From Vigna angularis (Eukaryota > Streptophyta > Magnoliopsida > Fabales > Fabaceae), in the NCBI RefSeq assembly GCF_016808095.1, contig NC_068976.1, forward strand, positions 32,916,371-32,980,370: DNA of 64,000 bases, given 5' to 3'. A model generated the notes under the pieces. It ran no database searches and was not told the origin of the DNA. It saw nothing but the letters and a program-made list of their open reading frames with translations. The translations under genes and the position numbers were made by a program. Shown piece after piece: positions 43,235 to 54,772 of this stretch. Positions within the stretch are counted from its first letter, which is position 1. Every line of letters begins with the position of its first letter.

Positions 43235-44161
43235 TGTTGAGCACTATTAGGATTTTTAAAATCGTTTAGAAACACAGAAAAAAGAGGATAGAGATAAAAG
43301 CTTGTTTTATACTGATTCACTTAACTAGAACTACATCTAAATCTCCTTTAAGAACTTTTAAAGGGTTCCACTAACTTCAAAAAGTTACAAACGAGTTTTA
43401 GCACTCCTGGTTTACAATAGCCCAACTGGCTAAAATATCGTTTAACTCCCTATGAGCTAAACAAACCGAGTGTTTTGAAGAACCTTCCTTCGACAAACGA
43501 ACCGGAAGAGACAACTCGGCCAACTTGAAGAGAATCGCTCTGACCTTTGACACACAAAGCACGAGCTTCTCCTTTTCACAAGACTTGGCAAGAGCACACT
43601 ATCACTTTGAGAACTTCCTCAGACAAACTGTATTCTCAAAATGGCATAGATTCCCTTTTCACTCACAGAGAGCTTCCCTTAGGCACACAACTCTAATACT
43701 CTCAAAATGAAAAGTTGCATTCTAAGAGTTGTGAAGACCTTTATTTATAAGCCTAGGTTCGTGTAGGGTCAAAAACTGAAAAGACATCTCCCAACTGCCA
43801 GTGATAATCGATTATCATAAGTGATAATCGATTATTTGTGTCCGTTATGGGGTTTTCAAAAAAGTGATAATCGATTATCCTGGGGAATAATCGATTAGGA
43901 TAATCGATTATTTGCGCGAGTAACTATTTTCCAAACAGGCTCATGATAATCGATTATCACACCCAATAATCGATTATCTGCGCAAAGACTCTCTAAAGAG
44001 GAAAACTTATAAGTGTTCTTACATCAACAAACTAATTCCTATAAAATTAATTCTACAAAATGCTTTTAAAATAAGTACAACAGAAGTCTTCAAGTTCTTA
44101 ATCTCTTAGCATCATCAAAACCATAATATCTTCAAGACATCAATGCTCCTTATTGGTAACA
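43235..44161 (-). repeat. SIRE-like 3' LTR, 927 bp
   Basis: In plus orientation TGTTGAGCAC to TTGGTAACA. 43485-43780 matches the right LTR (46740-47028), but 43235-43484 does not match the equivalent 46416-46739. An array of TAATCGATTA palindromes lies at 43801-43983. Confidence 0.75.
43801..43983. repeat. seven TAATCGATTA palindromes in LTR
   Basis: ATAATCGATTA-type sites start near 43803, 43823, 43866, 43887, 43899, 43945 and 43966. The core TAATCGATTA is a perfect palindrome and the spacing is irregular. It lies in U3 of this minus-strand element, where enhancers are expected. Confidence 0.9.
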
Positions 44162-44782
44162 ATCTTCCCCTTTTTTATGATGATAAAAAAATCTCTTGAT
44201 TAAAAACATTTCTAATTTCCTGCATAGATTTTAAACTTACAAACATATAAACATGTTAGTAATAACTATACTAATTGGAATTTTTCTCCCCCTTTTTTAG
44301 CATAAGCAAAAAGTAAAAATAAATACTCCCCCTCAAATGTTGCTCCCCCTCAACAAAAGAATAGATGCAATTCAAATATTCTAAAATTGTTGAGTACCAG
44401 ATGTCATTCAAATATTATAAGGAAAAAAGAGTAATTGATGTAGAGTAGAGATAAATAACAAGATATCAAACAAACTCATATATCTCCCCCTTAAATAGGT
44501 ACCAGTTATCACAAGAATTATGACATAAGATGTTAATCAAAAATAGATTTCCCCCTTTTTCTATCATAATCAGACAAACATCTAATCTTTATGCTCCCCC
44601 TAAAAGTAATATTCCCCTTAAAACCAAGAAGAGATTCCTTAAAAAAAATTGAAAAAAAGTTTTTTGTTTTTTTCCTTTTGAGAATTGAACCTGCAAAACA
44701 AAACAATAGAGTTTTGGTCCCCATAATCTCATTTGGGTCCTTTGAGGTTAGAGGCAAATTACTTTATAATAGGAATCCAAAC

Positions 44783-46370
44783 TTATTTTCCAGTAGGAAC
44801 ATCAAAATGTTTTATTTTACATTTATTTGAAGTGTGCCCCTTTTTCATGCAGTAGAAACATGTGACAAGATTTGAATTTCTATAACAGACAATTCCTTTT
44901 TCAACCCATACCCTACGGGTTCTTTTAATTTGGTTTCTACTTTTAAGAACATTTTTATTTTTATAAATCTTATTAATAGGTATAGACACTTCAACATTAT
45001 TATTTCATGTTGTCACTTCAAGCAATTTTTCAAGAATATCAATATAAGGCATATGACTCTTACATGAAAGACATTCAACAGGATGTTCAACATTTGGAGA
45101 CTCTTTCATTTCCAAGTTGCAAATTTTATTTCTCAAACTTACTTCCTCATCTAATGCCTTCTCATATTTAATTTGAAATTCTTTAAATTCCTTTTTCAAA
45201 TTTTTATGAGCAGCATTCAATTTCTCATATTCATCAAACAATTCAAGAAAAACCTTTTGTACATCAAATTCACTAGTGTCAAGGCTAGAGCAACTCACTT
45301 GGCTTGCAGTGTCATCAATATTAACCGTCAAACACAAGTTGGTTTCTTCATTGGAGACACTTGAACTAGAAGTGCTTGATGCATTATCATCCCAAGTAAC
45401 ATAAGCATTCTTCTTCTTGAAAGACTTCTTTTCTTCACCCTTTTTGAGGTTTGGACAATCCGCATTAACGTGCCCTTTCTCTCCGCAACCATAACACCTG
45501 TAATTTGAAGAAGATCGTTGTTTCTTCTTCCAATCTTTTTTAAATTTTTCTTTACCTTTAGATTTCATGAACTTGAAGAAATTTCTAATCATGTGACTCA
45601 TATTTTCATCATCCGAGTCTTCATCTTCTGATTCTTCATCCTTTTCAGAACTCTTGCCTTTTGAATTTGCAATTTTGAAGGCCAACGTTTTCTTCTTTCC
45701 TTGGACTTCCTCAGCATTCAGTCTATTCAACTCGAGCTCGTGTTCTCTCAACTTTCCAAAAAGCACAGCCATAGACATGGATGTCCTGAAACTCAGTTAT
45801 CGCAGTAACCGTTGGCTGCCACGTCATGTTCAAAGATTTCAGAATTTTAACATTTAATTCGTTAGTGTCAAATTTCTTACATAAACCAAAAAGATGATTG
45901 ATGATATGTGTGAAGCGGTTTTGCACATCAGCGATGGTTTCACCCTGTTGCATCCTGAACATCTCATACTCCTGTATCAGGGTGTTTTTCCTAGCACGCT
46001 TCACATCCTCGGTTCCTTCATGGGTTACTTGAAGAACTTCCCACATCTCTTGAGCTGTTTTGCACACTGAAATCCTATAAGATTCATCTAATACCAAAGC
46101 AGAGGATATTATATTGCGAGCTTTTATATCAAATTAGGCTCGTCTATTTTCTTCAGCAATCCATTGAAAATATGATTTTTCTTCCTCTACACCATTCAAA
46201 TTTACAATAGGAATAAAAGGACCATTCAAAACAGTTTCCCAAATACCCCTATCAATAGACTCCAAAAATATTTGCATTCTTATTTTCCAAAAAGCATAAT
46301 TTTCCCCTATAAACAAAGGAAGTTTATCAATAGAAGCACCCTCAGCATACATTTGGTTATGACCACCCAT
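44783..46370 (-). pseudogene. gag: SIRE-like copia gag with zinc knuckles, interrupted
   Basis: ATG 46370: MGGHNQMYAEGASIDKLPLF, ENYAFWKIRMQIFLES; a stop near 46132, then the same frame continues VQNRFTHIINHLFGLCKKFD (UBN2-type capsid). A frameshift near 45750 leads into a long acidic/Lys-rich region with knuckle CYGCGEKGHVNADC (~45500) and a coiled-coil stretch (EKLNAAHKNLKKEFKEF). After another stop (45003) comes a further knuckle, CFYCMKKGHTSNKC. Pol should follow directly but is absent; after PTGK the sequence runs to the polypurine tract. Confidence 0.82.
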
Positions 46371-46401
46371 TTTTGAAAAATTTGAAAAACTATCGAAGTA
46401 A

Positions 46402-46414
46402 GCTTTGATACCAA
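46402..46414 (-). other. primer binding site of SIRE-like element (minus)
   Basis: On the minus strand TTGGTATCAAAGC, one base off the initiator-methionine consensus TGGTATCAGAGC, directly beside the LTR that starts (plus) TGTTGG at 46416. Confidence 0.75.
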
Positions 46415-46415
46415 T

Positions 46416-47028
46416 TGTTGGAACAATCGGTACCGATATTACGCAGTGGAAATAATAAAACTCAGAGTACGATACAGATTCTTAAAAGCAAAGAGCTTGT
46501 TCGGTCAATCTAAAAAATCATTCCTTTAATTTTCTCTTAAAAGTTTTATCAAACAGTTGATGTGCTAAAAGTTTAAAGATTGTAGAGTTCAAGAAAATTA
46601 ACACAAAAATTTTATCCTGGTTCGAATCAAAAGATTCTACGTCCATTCGTTAATCACTATGAATATTGATTAACCTTTTTCACTAAAATAATGTTTGTAC
46701 AGATTACAAGATATGAAGTAAAGATTAAGAAACGAGAACACCTTTCATTCGACAAACGAACCGGAAGAGACAACTCAACCAACTTGAAGAGAACAACTTT
46801 GACCTTTAACACACAAAGCACGAGCTTCTCCTTTTCACAAGACTTGGCAAGAGCACACTATCACTTTAAGAACTTCCTCAGACAAACTGTATTCTCAAAA
46901 TGGCATATATTTCCCTTTCACTCAAAGAGTGCTTCCCTTAGGCACATAGCTCTAATACTCTCAAAATGAAAAGTTGCATTCTAAGAGTTGTGAAGACCTC
47001 TATTTATAAGCCTAGGTTCGTGCAGCGT
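46416..47028 (-). repeat. SIRE-like 5' LTR, truncated by Athila LTR
   Basis: Starts TGTTGGAACAATCGG in plus orientation. It matches the left LTR from 46740 on and is cut at 'ttcgtgcagcg' where the Athila-type LTR begins, so the palindrome array and U3 end are lost. Confidence 0.72.
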
Positions 47029-48308
47029 TAATAACGGTTGAAAAACCGTTATTTTTATACTTAATTTTGATATTAAAAACAACCTTTATGACTTAGAAAC
47101 TAGCTTGGAATCATGCTTTTGCTTAAGTTTTGGAAATAAGAGAGTTGGATAGGTTTTATGCTTGGTTTTCCTTGTTTTGGCACGAATTAAGATGAAATAA
47201 TTTGAAGTAGTAAGGAGTGGGACTCAGGAAAGGAAGTAAAAGTGCACAAAAGAAGAGACGCATTCACCGCTCAGCGCAACTTTTACCGCTAAGCGACGTT
47301 TTGAAGCAACGCAGTCACCGTTGAAGGCTAAAACTGCAGTTGAGTGTCTTCTTGAAGAGCCGCACTTACCGCTGAGCGGCAAAAGTGCCGTTGAGCGCCA
47401 TTTAATTGGGCTTGGGCCTATTTTCTGTAATTCTTAATAAACTACATAAGGGTTTAGTCGACCTAGGGTTAGTATCTTTGGACAGAAAGAGGCAAAATCA
47501 CACTTTCTTCACCCCGTGAAGGAGGATTTTGGATGCGGAAGCTCCTTTCTTCAAATTCTACGGTTCTATCTTTCATTCTTTCATTGTTTTTCATCTAGTT
47601 TCACCATGTCTATGGTGAACTAAACCTCAATTGTTGTTGAGGAACCGTGTAATCCTTTGAAACTCTCATGTATTGAATTGGTTATATATTTCATATGCTT
47701 TGCTTCATTAATTGTTAGGGTTTTTCCTCTTTACTCTATGCATTCTTTGTTTAACTCATTCAATTGCATGATCATTGATGTTATCTATATGGACACGTAT
47801 AGGTAAATCTAGAACTGGGGAAATTCTCTCGGAAGCAATATTACCTGGACATAGGAATAGGAGCATCGGTTCCCTTTAAGCTTCTGTGCGAATGTAATGC
47901 ATGAATAATTGCTAGGGAGACAAGACATTGTAAACTAGTGATTAGGAGTAGGCTTTCTTCACCGAGACATCGGGTTTAAGGTAAAATAGAAAGTGGCATT
48001 AACATTAATAAAGAAAGATGAATTCTTGAATACATGAGAGTGAATAGGATAAATCAGAAACCCCAACAACATCATCATTTCATATTTTGCATCAATCTCT
48101 TTTATCTCTTTCAATCCAATTGATCAACACATGCATTCATATTTACTTTTCAGTATTTGCATCTAAACCTAAAAGATTTCGTTTACAAGTCTAATTTAAT
48201 CAACAAATCACATAACTGTTTAGGCCGTGAGTCCTTTGGGAAACGATACTTGGTCTTACCATTTATTATTACTTGATACGATTTGGTACACTTGCCGAAG
48301 TGTTAACA
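47029..48308 (+). repeat. Athila-type LTR-A, 1280 bp
   Basis: Starts TAATAACGG (TGATAACGG in the other copies) with an inverted pair GGTTGAAAAACCG, and ends AAGTGTTAACA. A primer site follows. It contains four CGCTGAGCG-type motifs at 47262-47400. Confidence 0.85.
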
Positions 48309-48314
48309 TGTTTT

Positions 48315-48331
48315 TGGCGCCATTGTTGGGG
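48315..48331 (+). other. primer binding site, tRNA-Asp type
   Basis: TGGCGCCATTGTTGGGG, seven bases after LTR-A. Close to the Athila consensus TGGCGCCGTTGCCGGGG, complementary to aspartate tRNA. Confidence 0.82.
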
Positions 48332-48660
48332 AGTCGTGGTTTACCTATTCTATTTGTGTGATTATTGATTAACTTTGACTTGATTTTTTATCTTTTTATC
48401 TTTTTGTTTTTATCTTTTTATCTTGTTATCTTTTTAGTTTATCTTTTCTATCTTTTTGTGCTAACAATTGTTTCTAGGGTTTTGTGTTCTTGTGTATGCA
48501 GGATACAATTCGGACTAGGAGCAAGAAAATTTAAGAACCTCTTCTTGAAGGATTGGACGAAAGTAGAAGGAGAAGGAGGATCTGAACTTCTAGAGAATTA
48601 TTTCCTTCTCCGGAAACACTTCTACAACCCTCACCACAAAGGTTTGACCAAAGTACTGAA

Positions 48661-50196
48661 GTGATGGTCGAAGAGAACAATGGTAGACGTACTCTGGCGG
48701 ATTACACCAATGTTGTTGGCCCTCATCACTTTAATAGCATTGTTAGGCTGAGGGTCAATGCTGCAAACATGGACGTGAAACCGACGTTGATACAATTGGT
48801 GAAGAGCAACGATTTTAATGGGCTATCACATGAAAGTCCATATGAGCATTTAATCACATTCAACGAGATTTGCAACACTGTGAAGATCAATGGTGTGCTG
48901 GATGATGCAATAAAGCTTAGTTTGTTTCCTTTCTCATTGGGAGGCAATGCTAAGCTATGGTAAAATTCTTTCCCGGAGGATAGCTTTACTGAATGGGAAG
49001 CCGTGGTTTCAAAGTTCCTTAACAAGTACTTCCCATAGTCCAAAATCAACAAAGGGAAGCAAGAAATTTCTTCTTTTAGACAAGGCATGAGGAGACGCTA
49101 GGTCAAGCATGGGATAAATACAAGAGCTTGTTGAGAAAGACGCCCACTCATGGCTTTGACGCAGCAACAATAGTCATTCTTTTCCTTGGAGGTCTTGGTT
49201 CACAAATCAAATTGATACTAGATGCCTCAGTTGGAGGTAATATTAAATGCAAGACTCTAAAGGAAGCTTTTGAATTGATAAATAACATGGCTACTAATGA
49301 TAATGAGATGCATAGTGAAAGAGGAACTCCAACTCAACATAAAGGAGTCCTACAGTTGCAATCTCAAGATGCCTTGCTTGCTCAAAATAAAATCATAACT
49401 CAATAGTTGGAGAATTTGACAAAGAAACTCGCTCAATTGCAAAAGGAGTTAAAGAACGTTTCATAGGTTCAACAACAACAACTCTGTGAATTGTGTGGTG
49501 GTGACCATATCAATGGTCAATGTGCTTTTCCAGTGGAGGCCCTAGAAGATGTTAATTTTATGGCCAATCAATTTCAAAATCAATTTCAATACTGCCAAGG
49601 GAACTTCAACCAAGGGTGGAAACCTCACCCAAGCATGGGTCAAGGTCAAAATCAACAAGCTAGACAAGCAGGACAAGCTAATAGACCACAACAGCAACCA
49701 TCACTATGGCAACAGGTATCTGTGCTAAATGAGAGATCAACAAAGCTTGAAGAAACTCTTCAACAAATTATTCAGGTGACTATCTCCAATCACAAGAGCA
49801 CTGAAGCTGCAATTAGAAATTTGGAGATCCAAGTTGGCCAAATGGCTAAGAAGTTGGAGGATATACCTGATAGGAGTTTTACGGCTAATACTGAGACTAA
49901 CCCTAAGGAAGAGTGTAAAGCTATTGTGAGTATATATGATGAGAGGGTGGATGAAAAAGACAGAGTTGAGTTAGAAAAGAGAGATGAAAAAGAAGAGAGA
50001 AGGTGAGGATGAGAAAAAAGAGAAAGAAAAGAAGAGGAGAGAGAAAAATTGTGAGAAAAGTAAGAGAGTTCTTCCTTATCCTAAGGGGAGTGAAAAACTT
50101 GATAAAGAGAGACACTATCAGCGTTTTAAAGAGTTCTTCAAGCAATTAGAGATAAAGATACCTTTGACTAAAGCATTGCAACAAATTCCTGTTTAG
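48661..50196 (+). pseudogene. gag: Athila-type gag, several stops
   Basis: ATG at 48664 inside 'gtgatggtcg'. RRTLADYTNV, then VKPTLIQLVKSNDFNGLSHE and IKLSLFPFSLGGNAKLW, the Athila capsid start, ending at TAA 48961. Further pieces follow in other frames: 49128-49406 (LLRKTPTHGFDAATIV), a zinc knuckle CELCGGDHINGQC at ~49485, and 49491-50006 with a Gln-rich linker and coiled coil. A Lys/Glu-rich stretch (49984-50160) leads to KEFFKQLEIKIPLTKALQQI, the usual text before protease. At least two frameshifts and several TAG stops. Confidence 0.82.
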
Positions 50197-50205
50197 GCAA
50201 AGCAC

Positions 50206-51006
50206 ATGAAGCAAATCCTTGCAAAGAAGAGATATCTAGAGGAGGAAACTAGTGATAAACAGGGAGAATGCAGAGCTATTTTGGAGCAACCACTTCCTCC
50301 AAAAGTGAAAGATCTAGGAAGTTTTACTATTACTTGTGTCATTGGAAAGGAAAATATAAGGAAGGCCTTGATTGATTTAGGGTCAAGCATTAATTTGATG
50401 TCCTTATCTATGCTTGAAAGGATTGGTGATCTTGAAGTCAATCCAACCAAGGTAACTTTGCTCATGGCGGATGGATCTTCCAAGAAACCTTATGGTGTAG
50501 TGGAAGATGTGGTGGTTTGCATAGACAAACTTAAATTCCTGGTGGACTTTGTGGTGATAGAGATGGAGGAAGATGAGAAGATTCCAATTACTCTTGGAAG
50601 ACCGTTTATGAAAATGGGAAAGGTAATCATCAATGTCGATGATGGGATGATAGTACTTCAAGACCAAGATGAAAAGGTGATCTTTAATGTCTTCAAAGTG
50701 GAGCAGCAGATTCAGGAGAAGGAGGCTAGGCATAAAGTTGCATGTAAGGATGCACCCATGACTAGCTCTAAAGCTACAAAGTCGGTCATCAAAGGTAAAA
50801 ATTGTTTCTTGTCACAGGTTAGGGTAGAAGAAAAAGATGACATAGGAAGAAAGGTTCATGATGACTTGATGGATGCACAACTCAAACTTGGAACACCGGT
50901 AAGATTCAAGAACAAGTTGTGGGTTGTGAAAGATTTCAAAGAGAATGGAGTGATAGAGATTGAAGCTCCATATTCAAGAAGAATCAAGATGGTGGACCGA
51001 AAGTAA
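50206..51006 (+). pseudogene. Athila-type protease region
   Basis: A 266-codon frame continuing gag after a TAG at ~50194. MKQILAKKRYLEEE, then ALIDLGSSINLMSLSMLERI: the protease site, where Athila elements have D-L-G-S/A-S. TKVTLLMADGSSKKPYGVVE and ITLGRPFMKMGKVIINV (flap and last strand) follow. The C-terminal part is rich in Lys. RT should follow but the frame stops at 51006 and the text moves directly to the element's 3' non-coding region. Confidence 0.85.
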
Positions 51007-51059
51007 TTGATGACATGGTGTGATGAAAGAAAGAGGAACACCAATATTGAAGAAGGAAT

Positions 51060-51415
51060 TTGAGCTTTATTGGGTCAAGCTAATGACGTTAAAAGAGCGC
51101 TTGCTGGGAGGCACCCCAGTGATTTGAGAACATTAATTTCTGTGAATTTATTTATTTTGGTGATGTAATTTGAAACTTTGGAACATTATTATATTTGGGT
51201 TTAGCATCTACTGATGGATGTTAGGTTGGTGAGTATTTACTGAAGGATACTCAAAAGGTACACCTACTAAAGGGTGATGGTAAGATTTACACCCACTGAA
51301 GGGTGGTGGAGGATTTTGGGTCAGGCTCGTGACGTTAAACAAGCGCTACCTGGGAGGCAACCAGTCGATTGACTTTATCTTTGTTTGGTTGTTGTGATTC
51401 TGCTCTAGTTGCATC
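51060..51415 (+). repeat. 3' non-coding region with internal repeats
   Basis: 'gtcaagctaatgacgtta' with 'gcgcttgctgggaggc' at 51074-51114 recurs as 'gtcaggctcgtgacgtta' with 'gcgctacctgggaggc' at 51320-51359. Between them four ~28-base units share 'actgaagggtg' (51208, 51238, 51266, 51294). Such text is found in the 3' region of legume Athila-type elements. No purine tract precedes LTR-B. Confidence 0.65.
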
Positions 51416-52661
51416 TGATAACAGTTGAAAAACTGTTATTTTCATACTTAAATTTGATACTAAAAGCAACCTTTAACACTTAGAAACTAGCTTGAAATCA
51501 TGCTTTTGGTTATATTTTTGGAAATAAGAGAGCTGGACAGGTTTATGCTTGATTTCAGTGTTTTATGCAGGTTTTAAGGTGAATTTGGTGAAAGAAGTGA
51601 AGAAGGATAGAAATGGAATCAGAAAAGACATCAAAAAGTGCAAAAGGAGAAGTCGCAACTACCGCTCAGCGGCAGTTTATCGCTGAGCGACACTCAGGAA
51701 CCCACGTTGGCTCTGCTGAAGGGTGAAAAGGCCGCTGAGGGGAGGAAACCAACTCACGCACTTACCGCTGAGCGACATTATTTTGGGCATGGGCCTAATT
51801 TTCTGTATTATTACGAACAATATATAAGCTTTAGGTGTTCCTAGGGTTTGTATCTTTGGCTGAGACGAAGCAAACACTCACTTTTCCACCCCTTGAAGGA
51901 AGATCTTGGATGCTCAGGCTACCTCCTCATCTTTCTAGGGTTTTATCTTTCATTCTTTCATTATTGTTCATCTAGATTCACCATGAATATGGTGAACTAA
52001 ACCTTGTATTGTTGTTCGGGAATCAATGTAGTCTTGTGAAACTCTCATATATGGAATTAATGTTTTAACATCTTACTTTAAGATACATGCTTTCTTTCAT
52101 CATTAGTTAGGGTTTTTCCTCTTTGCTTAATGCTTGCTTTGTTTAACTCATTCATTGCAATGATTATTGATTTTGTCGATATGGGAACGTACGGGGAGAT
52201 CTAGATCCGGGGAATTTCTCCCAATAACATATTGGTTGCCTTTAAGCTTTTGCACTTCAGAATTAATTACTAGGAATGCTAGGAATTGTATGAACTCGTA
52301 ATTAAGGATAGGCCTTCTTGACAAGGTAATTTAGAGAGTGGCATTAACATTGATGAAAAGATTGATTAATTCCTAAAGTATATGAGAGTGGATAAGATGA
52401 AATTGATAACCCCAACAACATACTCATCCATATCATTCATTACGTGTTTGTTTTACTCTTTTTGCCATTGATCAAATTCATGCATACATGTTTAATTATT
52501 GTCTTTTGCATTTAAAAACCTACAATCAATTGTTCACAAGTCTTAAATAATCAACAAATCAGATAACTAACTAGGCCGTGAGTCCTTTGGGAAAACGATA
52601 CTTGGTCTTACCTAGTTTTATTACTTGATACAATTCGGTCACACTTGCCGATTGTTAAACA
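51416..52661 (+). repeat. Athila-type LTR-B, 1246 bp
   Basis: TGATAACAGTTG to GATTGTTAAACA. Same architecture as LTR-A but clearly more diverged (different middle, other indels). Followed by a primer site, so it acts as a 5' LTR. Confidence 0.82.
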
Positions 52662-52667
52662 AGTTTG

Positions 52668-52682
52668 TGGCGCCGTTTTCGG
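52668..52682 (+). other. primer binding site after LTR-B
   Basis: TGGCGCCGTTTTCGG; the first nine bases fit the tRNA-Asp primer site of Athila elements. Confidence 0.75.
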
Positions 52683-53569
52683 TGTTCATAAATTTGTCAT
52701 CAGCATCATAGGGATTGCATGTTTGAGTGATGTGAGAGACTAAATGCATTGGGTAAGTGAGAGGAATTGGTAAAGGACACCTAGGGCAAGCTAGGAAGAA
52801 GGAGAATGGGTGTCGAAAATGCCGCTCAGTGGAAATTTTCGCTGAGCGCGAACGTGGCAACTTTGCTGATTGGGCTTGTTTCAATTGGGCTCAGCGGGAT
52901 TTGGCCCATTAGGTCTCTTTTATACCCTAGGGTGCATCTTGGTCGCCATTTTCATATTTCCCTCTTCCCACACACTCTCAAGCACTTTCCAAAGAGTTCT
53001 ATACATTTTTTCCTTCTTCACCCTTCATAATCTCTCTTTAAACCACTTTTGCATCAAGTTTCCACTTAAGTTTGGGGTTTGGTGAGAGGGTTGCTGTTGG
53101 GGGCTGATTTCTTCACATTCTAGAGCATTCTTCACTCATCTAGCATCTTCATCCAAGTAAGTACAAGCATTTTACATTCTAGGGTTTTCGAAAGCATGAA
53201 TTGGTATGAACATGGTTGTCTAAGCATGATTCTTGATGGATTTTGATTTTAATGCATCATTAGATGAGTTAATTACTGTTTGAACCGATTAAACTGCTTG
53301 ATTTGGGTCTGGAACTAGGAAGATTGCATGTGGGTGGAGATTAGAAGCATTTTTGGAGCATTTTGCAAAATCTACAGAATCGTCGCTCAGCAGAAATTTC
53401 CCCTGAGCGCGATTTCTGCAGAATGGTGTTTTGAGTCTTTTTCTTGCTGGTTTTGCTGCACAAGTTGCGCTGAGGGGTTGTGTTTGCCCTCAGCGGTGAT
53501 AGGAATGGTTTTAAGGAGTTGTTTGTGGTCTACTAATGCTTAACAATGTGTCTTGTGGTATTGTGAATT

Positions 53570-54772
53570 GTGTTTGATGCATGGATGGCCTCCTCATTGG
53601 GCAAGAGAATCAAGACTATAGGATCGAAGAGGAAGGATAAGGAACCAGAACGCTCCTATTCTAGCAAGTTCCTTTCCCGCAAGAATGAGCGCCATATCAA
53701 TATTGTCCAATATAAAAGGTTATTGATTGAAAGGAACGCTGGATTGAAACCTGATTTTGCTCCACAGTTTGGAGAGCAATTGGAGAACAAAAATTGGGGG
53801 AGACTAGCCACTTATCCTACACCACCTAACATAGCAGTAGTGAAAGAGGTTTACACCAATGCAAGGCGGTTGGGTGATCATTCCACTGAGGAATATATGA
53901 TCTATGTTAGAGGACACACCATTCGGTATGACCCTGATTCCATTAACAAGTTTTTAAATACAAAATGGGTTGGTGAGCAATGTTAGTTTGCTTTGAGTAT
54001 GGAAGAAGAAGCAGATTTTGTTGATGTGGAGAGCGTACTTTGTGTGCCTGGAGGGCACTTCCAAAGAAATAGGAATGGTGTTGTTGTGAATATCAGAAGA
54101 GCTGGTCTGACTTCTTTAGCAAAGTACTGAATGACGTTCTCTCATGCCAACATCCAGCCTTGTTCACATGTCTCTGATATTACTGTCAGCAAGGCTCTTC
54201 TTCTGTACTGTGTGATGAGAGGGATGAACATTAACATTGGCCAGGTCATAGCCAATGAGATATAGGTGTGTGCAAATACTATGAACAACAAGGCACCTTT
54301 GGGGCATCCTTCTCTGATCACACACATATGTGAGCTAGCTAGAGTGAATACTTCTACACCGCCGTTTGAAAGGCCTAAGAAGGCGATTGATGAGGCAGCT
54401 CAGCCAGTACCACCACATCATCCTCGCAAAGGAAGAGGACCACCACAGGAACCTGCACAGCCTCATGATGCATAGCCGTTTCAGATGAGAGATATGTACA
54501 TGTCTCTTATAGATGCTAAGATGCAGTCCATCCATAGAGGGCAGGTGGCCACAACAGAGATGATCATTGGGATGTATGATGCACCCCCAGGACATCGGTG
54601 GACCATGGATGAGTTTAACAATGTGGTGGCATGCCTAGAGGATCAAGCACAGGCTAATGGAGCTGGAGTAGCTGAAGCTCCGGCTATAGATAATGATAAG
54701 GAGGGTGATGATGAATTTGAAGATGCAGAAGATGAAGGAGAGGAGGAAGATTTGGATGACAGCATGGGTTGA
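53570..54772 (+). pseudogene. putative plant transposon protein (PF20167-like), four stops
   Basis: A single frame of about 400 codons from 53570 to the TGA at 54772, without frameshift but with in-frame stops at 53984 (TAG), ~54127 (TGA), ~54263 (TAG) and 54473 (TAG). SSKFLSRKNERHINIVQYKR, then NWGRLATYPTPPNIAVVKEV, NARRLGDHSTEEYMIYVRG and DPDSINKFL match the N-terminal domain called 'putative plant transposon protein', common in LTR elements of legumes. Later text is VSKALLLYCVMRGMNINIGQ and a Pro/Gln-rich linker, ending in a very acidic tail (DEFEDAEDEGEEED). The function is unknown; it is often found in elements lacking pol. Confidence 0.72.

Larger units (their letters stand above)
43235..47028 (-). 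mobile_element. SIRE-like Ty1/copia element with gag only
   Basis: Minus-strand element. 5' LTR 46416-47028 (right, truncated), primer site at 46402-46414, gag pieces 46370 down to 44783, polypurine tract next to 44161, and 3' LTR 43235-44161. No protease, integrase, RT or RNase H is found in the ~2.25-kb interior, so it is a gag-only derivative. The clade guess (SIRE) rests on gag phrases such as LPLFIGENYAFWKIRM and a polypurine tract AAAAAAGGGGAAGAT. Confidence 0.75.

Noticed and set aside
43525..43710. Similar plus-strand frames at 43525-43710 and 46691-46969
   Set aside because: They are the shared part of the SIRE-like LTRs; the frames are not otherwise conserved.
43801..43983. Possible CRISPR-like array of short repeats
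   Set aside because: Irregular spacing, palindromic 10-mer, inside a plant LTR; no cas genes and wrong kind of organism.
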